Shown here: one piece after another, positions 11,940 to 26,100 of the stretch
Numbering within the stretch: the stretch's first letter is position 1
Layout of the letters: every line of letters begins with the position of its first letter
Source: Tetrahymena thermophila SB210
Lineage: Eukaryota; Ciliophora; Oligohymenophorea; Hymenostomatida; Tetrahymenidae
Assembly (NCBI RefSeq): GCF_000189635.1
Contig: NW_002476218.1
Coordinates: forward strand, 484,188-548,187
DNA length: 64,000 bases
Reading direction: 5' to 3'
Notes under the pieces: model-generated
The model's database searches: none
What the model was told of the DNA's origin: nothing
The model's input: the letters and a program-made list of their open reading frames with translations, nothing else
Position numbers and translations under genes: made by a program

Positions 11940-14900
11940 TCAATCTTGAGGAGCGTTCTTATTTTTAATATAATTTAATTTAGAGTTGCAAAATTAAAAA
12001 AATAAAGTTAAAATTACTCTTTCTACATCTTTAGATTAATAATTATTGTCCATCTAATTTCTAAGAGCAGTATAACTTACATCTATATCAGCTTGAGTTT
12101 TATCTAATTCTTATTGATTTTTTTAACTATAAGATGAAATTTCTTTTTCTATCATTTATCTGTTCGATGTTTGCACTGAAGTCATTTCTTTATTTTAAAC
12201 TGAAAATAGTTCATCAACATAATCTTGACCAGAATCTCTAGGAATCAATAGAGGAGATTATTATTGTATAGATTTGAGCATTGGATTGTTATTTGAGGAG
12301 GTTCTATAAATTAAAGAGTCTTAATCCATAAATCTTTAAGAATTTTAATTATAATTCTAAAATAAAAAAATTGTTTAGATTAAAAAACCTTTAATGAAAT
12401 TTTTACCTTAAATTAGCTTGCTTTTTATTGATTCTTATCAGCTGCTAATCTTAAACTGTTCTAACTTTCTTAGTTGATAATTAAATTCATATTCTCAGAT
12501 ATGTTTAAATCATCAGCTAATTCAAAATTATCTTACTCTGCATTATATTCATCCACTATATTTAAAAAGAATTACTGAACAATATAGAAATCTTCATCAT
12601 ATATTCTGATTAGCAGCTAATCTATATCATTGTAAGATGGAGTGCCTTCTAAAATCAAAAATCCATTTTTAATATCAAATTTAAGCCAATGAGGTAGATT
12701 CATATTTTTTGACATACCAAATGGCATGTAATCCAATCCTATACATTTTCTTAATTTGATACACCATTTATCTTTTACTTCCCTAATTAATAAATTTATT
12801 TTTTTATTTATAGAAAAATTAAGTTAAATTATTTATTTACTTAAAAGCTTCAACAGAATGAACTTAAAAGGACTCTAAGTGTAGTGACTCTCCAACGCAT
12901 GGTTAAATAAAAGATGCTGCTTCAACTACTATTCCCAAAGCATCAGAATACAAATTTTATTTTATAATGTGAGGGTTAATTCCTAAACTATGTATGCTAT
13001 CTAGCTTTTATCCTTTTTGATTATGGATACTTAAGTCCAAAAAAACCTTTTAAAATTAATAAATTTTTAAGTAAAATTTAAATATTTTAATGGATTAATT
13101 ACTCTATTTATCATATCTTCGTTGATTTTAATATCAGAAAAAGGAACTTATTAATTGTATTTATCCTTTTTATTTGTGGATTGAATGTCTACATAGACTT
13201 TATACCAATCGTTTTCAGTATACTAAAAATTCTTTTTAGCATAATACTTCAAATAATTATAAATCGATAAAGCCTTGAAGTCATACTTAATAAAATCTCT
13301 AGCTACAATACCTTATAAGCATTTAAAGAACCTAGATTCTTTGTTTTAAAACTCTTTTATGTCGTTTTTTACAAAATATGTTTTCCCATTTAAAGTATAT
13401 GTAACTTCAAGCTAAAGCATGTCTCTATACATTTTTGTCATAGCTATTGATCCATCTTTTCTCAAAAAGAGCTTTTCCATCTATTTATTAAATAAAATTT
13501 TTTATTTAATTTTTGAAAATAATTTTTCGAAAATATTTTTTACAATAGTTTTATTTCTTTATGCAGGACTCATTTGTAAATTATAAACTGTTTTTTTAAG
13601 AAATTCGTCTTCATAATCCATACACTTCAACCTTCTTGTTTATTAGAATTTCTATATATTTTATTAATTGTTCTTTTCTATATCTTCATCTTTAATTGTA
13701 TTTGCACTTTCTTAATGGAAGTATATCTTCTTCTCTCTTTCTTCCTATACAAATAGATTTTCCTTTTACATAAGTTTGCTTTTGAATGAATAGTAAAGTT
13801 CATATGCCTTTTTAAGGTCATTGCCCATAATTGTAATTTATTTTCTATATAAGCAATTCACTTAGGCAGTTTCTGTTGAATAAAATGTTTTTTATTTAAA
13901 TACCAAATTTAATATATCACTCTTGTATTTGTAAACTCCAAAAACACCGATTATAGGTCCAAATATTTTAATCAGCAAATTTAAAATATAAGTAAAAGGG
14001 AGTATGCTTACAGATATTGAAAAATAATTAAATGCTTCACTATAACCATCACTAGCTCTTATTCTTAAATAATATGTATTTCCAAACTAACTATCAGTAG
14101 TTTTTCCAGACACTTTTAAATCTGTATTTGACAGTTGTAAAAAGAAATCTGAAGCAACAGGAATATAAACACCATCTTAACTAACTTACAAAGAATAGAT
14201 TAAAACTGGAGTGTCAGGGTCAATAAAACTATCCTTACTAAATGAAATTGATATATCTGCTTCTATAGCTACATTTCCATCTGAGAATTATGAGTTAACT
14301 TAAGATTGTAATTCTTTACCTTTTCATTAAAAAATTATTTTTTAGAAAACAAATATAAATTTCAATATTTATTCAATAATATTTTAGGAGGGAAGGGGTA
14401 TAAATTTATAGCATTTCTATTTAAATAAACTATAATTTAGTTCAATAAAATAAAAAAAATAAAACATTATAATTAAATAAATAATCCTAACATTTTTATT
14501 TTTAATTTTTTATGTGAGAACTGAAAATTAATAATTTATCTTAGATAAAATAGATTTAATTAATTGATTAAACAAATTTACCTTTAGTGGTTGGGATATT
14601 TAATGCTATAAAAGACAGTTAATCTACAATAAATGTCTATACTATATTATTATTCACACCATCTTCAACTGTGATGTTAACCATTTTATTAGTAGCATTA
14701 GCGAATAATGAAAAGTATAATTTTTTACTAATGACAGAGTTAACATTATCTTTTAAGCCTTCTATCTTAACCTAATTTTAAGCATCTGTATAAGATACTA
14801 TAACACCTTCAAATGCTTGTTTAACAAATAAGCCTGTGGTTTTTTCTACAAGCATAGTAAATGTAATTTAAGTAGATTTTGTTTAAATTGGAGATGTTGA

Positions 14901-17900
14901 ATTATTTAAATCTAATGTGAGAGAAGGAGCAATGTAAAACAAAATTGGGTTATAGTAAGTTCCTCTCATTAAAGTTAGTTTAACAAGCTAAAATAGCCTT
15001 TCCATATTACTTACTTAAAGATTTGGTATGTTAAAAGAGAAAGGCTAATTATGATCGAAAAATGATGTTACAAAATTATTGCTATCTAGAAGATACTACG
15101 AAATTAGATACTCATAAATGAGATTAGCTTATTAGGGCGTTGTTGTTAAACCTGTTAATTAATCATTATAAATAAAGGATGAAGTTTTGATAGGAACAGC
15201 TGTTTGGATAATAACTGTGTTTAAATTAGGCTATGTATAATTGGTGCCTAATCCATCCTTGACTACTTTTATTGTTAGGCTTTAAGAACTACTTGTATAG
15301 TCCATCCAATATGGAAGACTTTTCATTTCGTAATTATCATAGTAATAGACATTTATAATTGCCATAGATATGATTGGTTTAATGATAATGAAATTAAACT
15401 AAATAGTCTCACCTACCTTTTATATTGTAAAAATATTTTAATTTAATTGTCTTCTATATTAATAATTAAGAGTTTACTAATAAATTTTAGTCTGGGGGAA
15501 GAGTAATAAGCAAAGGTTTGGCTCCTGTTTGAGGAACTACCTGAGAAATTTGTGTATGTATAGTGACATCAGATTTTAGTGGTATTGTTCTCAATCCTGA
15601 ATTTGTCATAATAAATCCATATTTATTATCTAATGTAGTGCAAACTCCAAGTGCTTATTCTCTTTTAGAATTATAAGTGCTCATTAAAATAGGATTAGTG
15701 AGATCTCTGATATCAACGAGTGATAATTAACCATTTTCATAGTCAACTACAATTAAAAATTGATCATTGTACATTGGTTAAATATAGTTTGACCATCCTG
15801 TAAGTTAAAGTTTGCTTATAACTTTTAAATTTGGTAAATCCTAAATATCTAAAATTAGTAGTCCTCTAAATCCATCAAAGCAATAGAGATATTTTTAATT
15901 TAAAGAAACAATCATTCCTTCTGCTCCTGAAGTTTCAAGAGTATTCATTAGTTTTGGGGTTGTCTTGTCTTGGATATCTAGCACAAAATATCCCCAATTT
16001 CTTACAGATCCAATTACATATTTGTTGTCTATTTTATTTATTGGAAATTCAAATTAAAAACCACAAAGAATAAAAATCATATTTTTTTCATTAACTCAAT
16101 CAACTAAAAAATTATTTTTTTATAATATATTTCTATCTTTAAATTTCAAAATTGAACTAACGAACGAACAGCTTTTTAGCTAATTTTTTTAAGATAATTA
16201 AATAAAGATATCAAATTAATTATGATTCATATTTTACCATAACTCATGCAGAGATCCTTTATAGATCCAAAGATAGTTGGTGGAGGAAACCATTCAAATA
16301 AAACATTAAGAATTGCTGGATTACTAATATCATATAAGATAATACAGGAATAGTTACATTAAGCTAGATATTTTTTATCTTGGCTAATATATAGACCATC
16401 AGCATCTTTATAGCCATCAAAAGGGACTTGATAAATCAATTTGGGATTAGTTGGATCACTAATATCGTAATTATATGCTACATAAGGAGAGTCTGCTACT
16501 CCAACATACATATACTTTCCGTTCAAAACGGCTGCTATATCTATTGACGATATACTATCAGGAAAAATTTTTGATTAAAACTTCATGTGGTAAGGATCTA
16601 AGCTATAATCCATAATATAGACTCCATTCTCACCAAAGAAGCCATACAAATATTTGTCATCTTCAGAAACGTTGCATCTCCATTGATAATTAATATTACT
16701 TATAATAATTATTATTGATATTATAAATACTATGTGAAAAAATAGCTTTGAATCAAACTTACGAAAGTTGATCAATATCGGCTTGTTAGAAGTTATGCAA
16801 GTTTGGAAAGTAATTGTTGAAATTCGGAATCGCTTTAGTGAATATGATTATACTTTTAGCGTTAGCATAATATAGTTTCTGCTCATCTTAAGAAAGTCTC
16901 AAATCGAATCCTACTGCTTCAGATGGGATTGTCTAATAATAAACAGGAGATAGTTTGTTGCTGATATCTATAATTTATACACCTATAGATCTATGCCCTA
17001 CTAATAGGTAGTTATTATCTTGAGTAATTAAAGCTGAATAAACAGAAGGAGATGCAAAAGGCCAAAACTTCAAATTATAATTTATTTCTATATTTTATTT
17101 TAAATAAATTTAATAAAGAAAATGATTTTGCTAAAATGAATAAATACATGCTGGATAAAGTGCTTCATCTGTATCGTAAACATTTTAAAGATCAGTAATC
17201 CATATTCCATCCCAATTATCTATAACATAAGCATACCTTTTTTATAAATAATTAAGGGAAATAAGTAGCAATGATTTAAAAAATATATATTGATAATAGA
17301 TGCCAAAATATAAAATGGATTGGTAACTATAAATTTGTTAAATAAAAATTTTTTTAAATGAAATTTGTCTTTTAAGTGAAAATAATATTTTTTTTTTACA
17401 AAATTTAAAAGCTAACTAAACTAACTCTTTTTTATTCATTAGAAAAATTTATTAAACAAGTAAGTTTGTAAGTAAGTAAGTACCTTTTATCAGAAGTAAT
17501 TGCTAGAGCCCATGATTACCACAAAGTCGAACCTCCTGTTGTAGCAACAATCAATTAAAATTCAGGTACTTATTAAATTTTTAAGAGAACGAGTCCTTTT
17601 TTAGTTAAAAATTATTTGATTAAATTAAATGCTGTTTTTTTATACTTTCTAACAAATTCTTGTTGATTTAAAATACTATCAAATTAATTTAAACAATTAG
17701 AAGTAAATATATTTATGTAGATAGAAGCTTTTACCATTTATGTCATCAGCAAGATACAAAAAGCTATTATCATTAGCTATTACAGCTCTTCTTACTTGAG
17801 CTGAATCGCTGAAATAAGCACCTATCTATTAGGGATTAGTAATATCACTTATATTGTATGCTATCAAAGTTCCTAATGTACCATAAGCAAAAGCAATAGT

Positions 17901-18468
17901 TTCAGTTGAATCTAAGATTATATCTTAAAGGAATCCTTTTGAATATGTAGCCTATGAAATAAGCTTTAAGTCTTAAGAATTTCCATTTTACACATATTAA
18001 AATATAGAAAATTTATTTTAATGTGGTAGCATAATATATTTTCCATCTTAAGTAATGGCAAGCCCAGAAATAGCTTCTCCTTCAAATACCTTTTAGTATT
18101 CTTTTAAGTAGAAATAAAATAGTTTTTTTTTTATAAAAATTAAATTAAAATAATATAATTTATACTATTTTTTCTATTAAAAGTTATTTCATTAGTTGTA
18201 TATAATATTTACATATCTAGTCAGTTTTTCCATTGATAATAATTAAACCTACCACACCGCATGCTACGGCAACTAAATCTGCTTACTTGGCCATTTTAAT
18301 TGTTACTGCTGTTCCAAACTAACTTGTTAAGTCAAAATTCGCTAAAAAAAAAGGTGAAAATACTATATCTGTAACTGTACTTTCTGAAGCGGCTCTGCTA
18401 ATATATTATGATAAAATCAATAAAGTACCTACAAAAAAATAAATCAAATAGTTTATTTTCTTAAACAT
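11940..18468 (-). CDS. LVIVD-propeller/cadherin-like membrane protein, copy 1
   Basis: The start MFKKINYLIYFFVGTLLIL (18468) is a signal peptide. The stop is TGA 11940-11942, read through a 60-base intron that gives the C-terminus ERNAPQD. The exons, interrupted by many short introns (for example 18101-18212), total roughly 1.7-1.8 kaa. The N-terminal half has LVIVD-type propeller repeats such as GLLILDIQDLPNLKVI and QLSLVDIRDLTNPI. A cadherin-like (CADG) block follows, with FIDPDTPVLIYSLQ and YYLRIRASDGYS, then hydrophobic segments FSISVSILPFTYILNLL and FGPIIGVFGVY. Beyond those lies a second CADG-like module (LPHWLKFDIKNGFLILEGTP, LLIRIYDEDF) and a polar Q/S-rich tail. It is probably a surface or secretory-pathway membrane protein of a large ciliate family. 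Not every intron was fixed. Confidence 0.85.
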
Positions 18469-18995
18469 TTTTTTTAACTTTGTAGTTTGTTTGTTTGTTT
18501 GTTTACTTGCTTATTATACTTAATATTTGTTTTTAATTTATCAAAAGTAGAAATTACTATTTATTATTAATTATACTAAACAATTATTTCGCTAACTTAT
18601 TTTTTTTTAAACTAGCGATTTATGTTATATTAAGTAATGATTATTCATATTTTTTAATAAAAAGCATGATCATTAATTTATTTTTTATATTTTACATATT
18701 TTTATATTGCTTTTTATTGAATTAATTGCTAATAAATTACAATTCAAAAATCATTAGTTAGTTAGACCCTTATTTTATTTGAATTTTTATTTAATAATTA
18801 TTGCTTGTCTCATTTTTAAATAATATCAAAATATAGAACTGTTATTGTTATGAAATCTATATAATTAAAAATTGCTTTATTTTAATTTTATAACAACAAA
18901 TAACTGTATAATAATGGCACTAAGAGCTATTAATTATTTCTTTTTCTTTTTAAAAAAAGCTTAATTTAAATTTCTATATTTTTATTTGGTTTTTA
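18469..18995. other. Spacer upstream of LVIVD copy 1
   Basis: This contains the promoter side of LVIVD copy 1, with a GTTT microsatellite at 18485-18504. From about 18600 it resembles the 3' flank of CCDC146 (28000-28347), so it is part of the duplicated material. Confidence 0.6.
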
Positions 18996-19225
18996 AAATG
19001 AAGTATATTTTAAACCAGCCTCGAAGGATTTAAAAGGTGAATGCTTACCATACGGTTTAGGAATACCTATTACATAGGGATATAAGCAATTACTTTATGC
19101 TCTGTGAATGTTTTATTTGCAAAAGGGGGAAATTTTTTCCTAAAGATTCTCTTAACAAAAGTAAAACATACTTTTCTTAGTAGCTCTTTTTTGTATCAAG
19201 AACTATTTTTAAATATTTTACTTCA
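18996..19225 (-). pseudogene. CCDC146 C-terminal fragment (decayed), scar 1
   Basis: This matches the last ~80 codons of the intact CCDC146 gene (28348 upward). The stretch encoding NAYIP...GIPKPYG...PFKPFEPGSNMR is recognisable but carries substitutions and frame damage, and the original TGA stop has mutated. It breaks off at the same point in the CCDC146 coding sequence as scar 2 and is joined directly to a dynein fragment. Confidence 0.85.
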
Positions 19226-19545
19226 GATAAATTCTTGAGAGGAGTACATAATAAATAAAATGCTATAACCATTTAAATTATAATTAGATTCCATTTTAAA
19301 TATTAAGGAGCAATTTCCATTTTTTGAATTATTTAAATTTATTTAAAATAAATAAAATATTTACTTGAATTTTTAATTGCTACTCAATGTTATTAATAGA
19401 TTGCTTAAATTTTTATTTTAATAGGATAATAATCATTTATTGAAAATTAAATAATTAGCTCTAATATAAAGGAATCATCTATGATGAATGTAATAAACAT
19501 TCTGAAATATATTTTTAATCTGAAGAATAGTCTTTAATTATTTTT
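19226..19545 (+). pseudogene. Dynein IC exon 3-intron-exon 4 fragment (decayed), scar 1
   Basis: This matches dynein positions of about 7790-8090: the end of exon 3, the following intron (including TAGATTGCT...TTTTTATTTTAATAGGATAA) and exon 4 (ATATAAAGGA...TCATCTATGATG). The reading frame is broken. Exons 5-12 are absent, so most of the original 3' part was deleted. Confidence 0.85.
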
Positions 19546-19804
19546 TATTGTTAGATAATATCAAGTTACTATTATTTCTCATAATTGATACCAACTTGAG
19601 AAAAAAAATTTTAAATTCATTACTATTCTATTTAATTATTTCTCAAGTAGAAAAATTTTATTGAGTAGAATAATAAAAAAAAGTATCGAAATAGGTTTGG
19701 AGCATGGATAAAAAAATACAAAAAAAAAATGTTTAGACAATGATTTAATTTTTTAATGAAGGTAGAAATCTAAATTTTTAATGAAACATTTAATTTTAGA
19801 AAAC

Positions 19805-19845
<41 letters not shown>

Positions 19846-20050
19846 TAATTAAAAATTAAATTTTTGGTAAAAAAAATTATATACATTAAAAAAATATAAA
19901 ATTTGACTTAAAAACTTTTGCTTTGTATCAGAATTCTCCATACTACATATATTGTTTTTTAATTAATTAAACATAAATTCTTTCACTCTCAAACAGTTCA
20001 AAAAGCTTTATTTTTTCATTTTTAAAAGACTATTTATTTATTTTATTAAA
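19546..20050. other. Spacer between duplicated units
   Basis: This is an AT-rich spacer with no gene, holding a (TA)n tract at 19808-19841. It is the place where several kilobases of duplicated dynein sequence would be expected but are missing. Confidence 0.6.
19808..19841. repeat. (TA)n microsatellite
   Basis: About 17 perfect TA dinucleotides lie in the deletion region between the two duplicated units. Confidence 0.95.
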
Positions 20051-20102
20051 TCCAGCAATTAAAATTCCCTTGATGCCATATCATGGAATTTTAATTGCTG
20101 GA
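20051..20102. repeat. Perfect 18-bp inverted repeat, 16-base loop
   Basis: The left arm 20051-20068 (TCCAGCAATTAAAATTCC) and right arm 20085-20102 are exact reverse complements around a 16-base spacer. The right arm ends about 8 bases before similarity between the duplicated units begins. No copy was seen at the matching edge of unit 1. Confidence 0.95.
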
Positions 20103-20159
20103 AGTGCTATATTTTAAAAATACAACCTTAGCTATCTATAAGTTCGATGATTAATTTTA

Positions 20160-23100
20160 TCAATCTTGAGCAGCATTCTTAATTTAAAAATAATTTAATT
20201 TAGAGTTGAAAAACAAAAAAAAATAAAGTTAAAATTACTCCTTCTACATCTTTAGATTAATAGTTATTGTCCAGCTAATTTCTAAGAGCAGTGTAACTTA
20301 CATCTATATCAGCTTGAGTTTTATCTAATTCTTATTGATTTTTTTAACTGTAAGATGAAATTTCTTTTTCTATCATTTATCTGTTCGATGTTTGCACTGA
20401 AGTCATTTCTTTATTTTAAACTGAAAATAGTTCATCAACATAATCTTGACCAGAATCTTTAGGAACCAATAAAGGAGATTGCTATTGTATAGATTTGAGC
20501 ATAGCATTGGTATTGGAGGAGGTTCTATCAATAAAAGAGTCTTAATCCACAAGTCTTTAAGAATTTTGATTTTAATTCTAAAATAAAAAAACTGTTTTGA
20601 TTAAAAAACCTATAATGAAATTTTTACCTTAAATTAGCTTGCTTTTGATTGATTCTTATCAGCTGCTAATCTTAAATCGTTCTAACTTTCTTAGTTGATA
20701 ATTACATTTATATTCTCAGAAATATTAAAATCATCAACTAATTCAAAATTGTCTTTCTCTGCATTATATTCATCAACTATATTTAAAAAGAATTACTGAG
20801 CAATATAGAGATCTTCATCATATATTCTGATTAATAGCTAATCTATATCGGTGTTAGATGGAGTACCTTCTAAAATCAAAACTCCATTTTTCATATCAAA
20901 TTTAAGCCAATGAGGTAGAGTCATATTTTTTGACATACCAAATGACATATAATCCAACCCTATAAACTTTCTTAATTTTATGCACCATGCATCTTTTACT
21001 TCCCTAATTAATTAATTATTTTTTTTTAATTTATAGAAAAATTAATTTAAATTGATTGCTTACTTAAAAGCTTCAACAGAATGAACTTAAAAGAACTCTA
21101 AATGTAGTGACTCTCCAACACATGGTTAAATAAAAGATGCTGCATCAACTACTATTCCCAAAGCATCAGAATACAAATTTTATCTTATGAGGTGAGGGTT
21201 AATTCCTAAACTGTGTATGCTATCTAACTTTTATCCTTTATAATTATGGATACTTAAGTCCATAAAAACCTTTTAAAATTAATAAATCTGTTAGTAAAAT
21301 TTAAATATTTTAATGGATTAATTACTCTATTTATCATATCTTCCTTGATTTTAATATCAGAAAAAGGAACTTATTAATTGTATTTATCCTTTTTATTTGT
21401 GGATTGAATATCTACATAGACTTTATACCAATCGTTTTCAGTATACTAAAAATTCTTTTTAGCATAATACTTTAAATAATTATAAATCGATAAAGCCTTG
21501 AAGTCATTCTTAATCAAATCTCTAGCAACTATACCTTATAAGCATTTAAAGAACCTAGATTCTTTGTTTTAAAACTCTTTTATGTCGTTTTTTACAAAAT
21601 ATGTTTTCCCATTTAAAGTATATGTAACTTCAAGCTAAAGCATGTCTCTATACATTTTTGTCATAGCTATTGATCCATCTTTTCTCAAAAAGAGCTTTTC
21701 CATCTATATAAATAAAAATTGTTTATTTAATTGTTGAAATTAATTTTTTCAAAAATGTTTGTTACAATAGTTTTATTTCTAAAGGAAGGAGCCATTTGTA
21801 AATTATAAACTGTTTTTTTAAGAAATTCATCTTCACAATCCATGCGCTTAAGCCTTCTTGTTTATTAGAAATTCTATTCATTTTAATGATTGTTCTTTTC
21901 TAAATCCTCATCTTTAATTGTGTTTGCACTTTCTTAATGGAAATACATCTTCTTCTCTCTTTCTTCTTATGCAAAAATATTTTCCTTTTACATAATTTTG
22001 CTTTTGAATGAATAGTAAAGTTCATATGCCTTTTTAATGTCACTGCCCATAACTGTAATTTATTTTCTATATAAGCAATTCACTTGGGCAGTTTCTGCTG
22101 AATAAAATGTTTTTTATTTAAATACCAAATTTAATATATCACTCTTGTATTTGTAAACTCCAAAAACACCGATTATAGGTCCAAATATTTTAATCAGCAA
22201 ATTTAAAATATAAGTAAAAGGGAGTATGCTTACAGATATTGAAAAATAATTAAATGCTTCACTATAACCATCACTTGCTCTTATTCTTAAATAATATGTA
22301 TCTCCAAACTAACTATCAATAGTTTTTCCAGACACTTTTAAATCTGTATTTGATAGTTGCAAAAAGAAATCTGAAGCAACAGGAATATAGACACCACCTT
22401 AACTAATTTACATAGAATAGCTTAAAACTGGAGTGTCAGGGTCAATAAAACTATCCTTACTAAATGAAATAGATATATCTGCTTCTATTGCTACATTTCC
22501 TCCTGAGAATTAAGAGTTAACTTAAGGTTGTAAATCTTTACCTTTATATTCAAAAATAATATTTTAGAAATAAAATAAAAATTTCAATTTATATATATTA
22601 AATAAAATCAATTTTAGGAAGGAGGGAAGGAGTATAAATTTATAACATTTCTATTAAAAAAAACAATAATATTGCTGAAAATATAAAATTTTGATTATTT
22701 TAATAAAAATAATGAAAGCTCAGTAAAATTAAAAAAATAGAGCATTATGATTAAGTTAATAAGTAATCCTTACATTTTTATTTTTTAAAATGAGAACTGA
22801 AAATTAATTATTTATTTATTTTAGATAAAATAGATATAATTTAACAAATTATTTACCTTTAGTGGTTGGGACATTTAATGCTATAAAAGAGAGTTAATCT
22901 ATAATAAATGTCTATACTATATTATTATTCACACCATCTTCAACTGTAATGTTAACCATTTTATTAGTTGCATTAGCAAATAATGAAAAGTATAATTTTT
23001 TACTAATGACAGAGTTAACATTATCTTTTAAACCTTCTATCTTAACCTAATTTTAAGCATCTGTATAAGATACTATAACACCTTCAAATGCTTGTTTAAC

Positions 23101-26100
23101 AAATTAACCTGTGGTTTATTCTACAAGCATAGTAAATGTAATTTAAGTAGATGTTGTTTAAATTGGAGATGTTGAGTTATTTAAATCTAATGTGAGAGAA
23201 GGAGCAATGTAAAACAAAATTGGGTTATAGTAAGTTCCTCTCATTAAAGTTAGTTTAACAAGCTAAAATAGCCTTTACATATTACTTACTTAAAGATTTG
23301 GTATGTTAAAAGAGAAAGGCTAATTATGATCGAAAAATGATGTTACAAAGTTATTGCTATCTAGAAGATACTACGAAATTAGATACTCATAAATGAGATT
23401 AGCTTATTAGGGCGTTGTTGTTAAACCTGTTAATTAATCGTTATAAATAAACGATGAATTGTTGATAGGAATAGCTGTTTGGATAATAACTGTGTTTAAA
23501 TTAGGCTATGTATAATTGGTGCCTAATCCATCCTTGACTACATTTATGTTTAGACTTTATGAACTACTTGTATAGTCCATCCAATATGGAAGACTTTTCA
23601 TTTCGTAATTATCATAGTAATAGACATTTATAATTGCCATAGATATGATTGGTTTAATGATGATAAAATTAAACTAAATAGTCTCACCTACCTTTTATAT
23701 TGTAAAAATATTTTAATTTAATTGTCTTCTATTTTAATAATTAAGAGTTTACTAACAAATTTTAATTTGGGGGAAGAGTAATAAGCAAGGGCTTGGATCC
23801 TGTTTGAGGAACTACCTGAGAAATCTATGTATGAATAGTGACATCAGATTTTAATGGTATTGTTCTCACGCCTTTATCTGTTATAATAAACCCATATTTA
23901 TTATCTAATGTAGTGCAAACTCCTACTGCTTATTCTCTTTTAGAATTATAAGTGCTCATTAAAATAGGATTAGTGAGATCTCTGATATCAACGAGTGATA
24001 ATTAACCATTTTCGTAGTCGTCTACAATTAAAAATTGATCATTGTACATAGGTTAAATATAGTTTGACCATCCTGTAAGTTAAAGTTTGCTTATAATTTT
24101 TAAATTTGGTAAATCCTAAATATCTAAAATTAGTAACCCTCTAAATCCATCAAAGCAAAAGATATATTTTTGATTTAAAGAAATAGTCATTCCTTCTGCT
24201 CCTGAAGTTTCAAGAACATTCATTAGCTTTGGGTTTGACTTGTCTTGGATGTCTAGAACAAAGTATCCCCAATTTCTTACAGATCCAATTATGTATTTGT
24301 TATCTATTTTATTTATTGAAAATTAAAATTAAAAACCACAAAGAATAAAAATCATATTTTTATCATTAATTAATTAATTAATCAACTAAAAAATAATTTT
24401 TTTAAAATTTATTTCTATCTTTAAATTTCAAAATTAATTGAACGAATGAACGAACTAACAGCTTTTTAGCTAGTTTATTTTTCTGAAAAAATAATATTTT
24501 TTACTTAATTAAATAAAGTTTTCAAATTAATTTTCATTCATATTTTACCATAACTCATGCAGAGATCTTTTATAGATCCAAAGATAGTTGGTGGAGGAAA
24601 CCATTCAAATAAAACATTAAGAATTGCTGGATTACTAATATCATATAAGATAATACAGGAAAAGTTACATTAAGCTAGATATTTTTTATCTTGGCTAACA
24701 TAGAGACCATCAGCATCTGTGTTGCCATTAAAAGGTACTTGATAAATCAATTTGGGATTAGTTGGATCACTAATATCGTAATTATATGCTACATAAGGAG
24801 AGCCTGCTACTCCAATAACCATATACTTTCCGTACAAAACTGCTGCTATATCTATTGACAGTCCTGGGATATTAGGAAAAATTCTTGATTAAAACTTCAT
24901 GTGGTAAGGATCTAAGCTATAATCCATAATATATACTCCATCATCATCAAAGTAGCCATAAAAATATTTGTCATCTTCTGAAACGTTGCATCTCCACAAA
25001 TATTTTGTATTACTTATAAGAATTATATATATTATAAATATGATATGTAATAGGTTTGAATTAAAGTTACCAAAATTGATCAATATCTGTCTGTTAGAAG
25101 TTATGTAAGTTTGGAAAGTAATTGTTGAAATTCGGAATCGCTTTAGTGAATATGATTATACTTTTTGCGTTAGCATAATAGAGTTTCTGTTCATCTGAAG
25201 AAAGTCTCAAATCAAACCCTACAGCTTCAGATGGAATTGTTTAATATTAAACAGGAGATAATTTGTTGCTGATATCTATAATTTCTACACCTATAGATCT
25301 ATGTCCTATTAAGAGATAATTATTATCTTGAGTAATAATAGCTGAATAAACAGAAGGAGATGCATATGGCCAAAACTTCAAATTATATTTTATTTCTTTT
25401 GTTAATTGTAAATAAATTGAATTTAAAAAATGATTTAGCAAACACAAATACATGCTGGATAAAGTGCTTCATCAGTATCGTAAACATTTTAAAGATCAGT
25501 AATCCATATTCCATCCCAATTATCCATAACATAAGCATACCTTATTTATAATTAATGAAGGGAAATAAATAACAATTATTTGAAAAATATCTATTGATAA
25601 TAGATTCCAAAATATAAAATGGATGGATAGAAGTAAATTTTAATATTATTTTAATGAAATTTGTCTTATAAGTTAAGTAAAAATAATATTTTTTTTTACA
25701 AAATTTATAAGCTAACTAACTCTTTTTTATTGATTAGAAAAATTTGTTATACAAGTTATTACCTTTTATCAGAAGTGATTGCTACAGCCCATGATTACCA
25801 CCAAGTTGAACCTCCTGTTGTAGCAACAATCAATTAAAATTCGGGTACTTATTAAATTTTTAAGAGAACGAGTCCTTTTTTAGTTAAAAAATTATTTGAT
25901 TAAATTAAATGCTGTTTTTTTATATTTTCTATCGAATTCTTGTGAATTAAAATACTATCAAATTAATTTAAATAAGTAGAAGTAAATATATTTATGTAGA
26001 TAGAAGTTTCTACCATTAACGTCATCAGCAAGGTATAAAAAGCTATTATCATTAGCTATTACAGCTCTTCTTACTTGAGCTGATTTGCTGAAATAAGCAC

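Larger units (their letters stand above)
11890..19635. repeat. Tandem segmental duplication, unit 1
   Basis: Unit 1 (about 7.7 kb) aligns almost base for base with unit 2 (about 20110-27955), with an offset of 8220 bases at the left edge. It contains one LVIVD/cadherin-like gene and one chimeric CCDC146-dynein pseudogene scar. Most exons differ by only a few bases per line, while introns and spacers differ by indels. The left edge is the shared TATTTTAAAAATACA and the right edge the shared TTCATTACTATTCTA-type sequence. Confidence 0.88.

Noticed and set aside
20051-20102. The inverted repeat as a transcription terminator or microRNA precursor
   Set aside because: Intrinsic hairpin terminators are bacterial, and a 52-base hairpin with no conserved partner does not support a microRNA call; it was kept as a structural repeat only.
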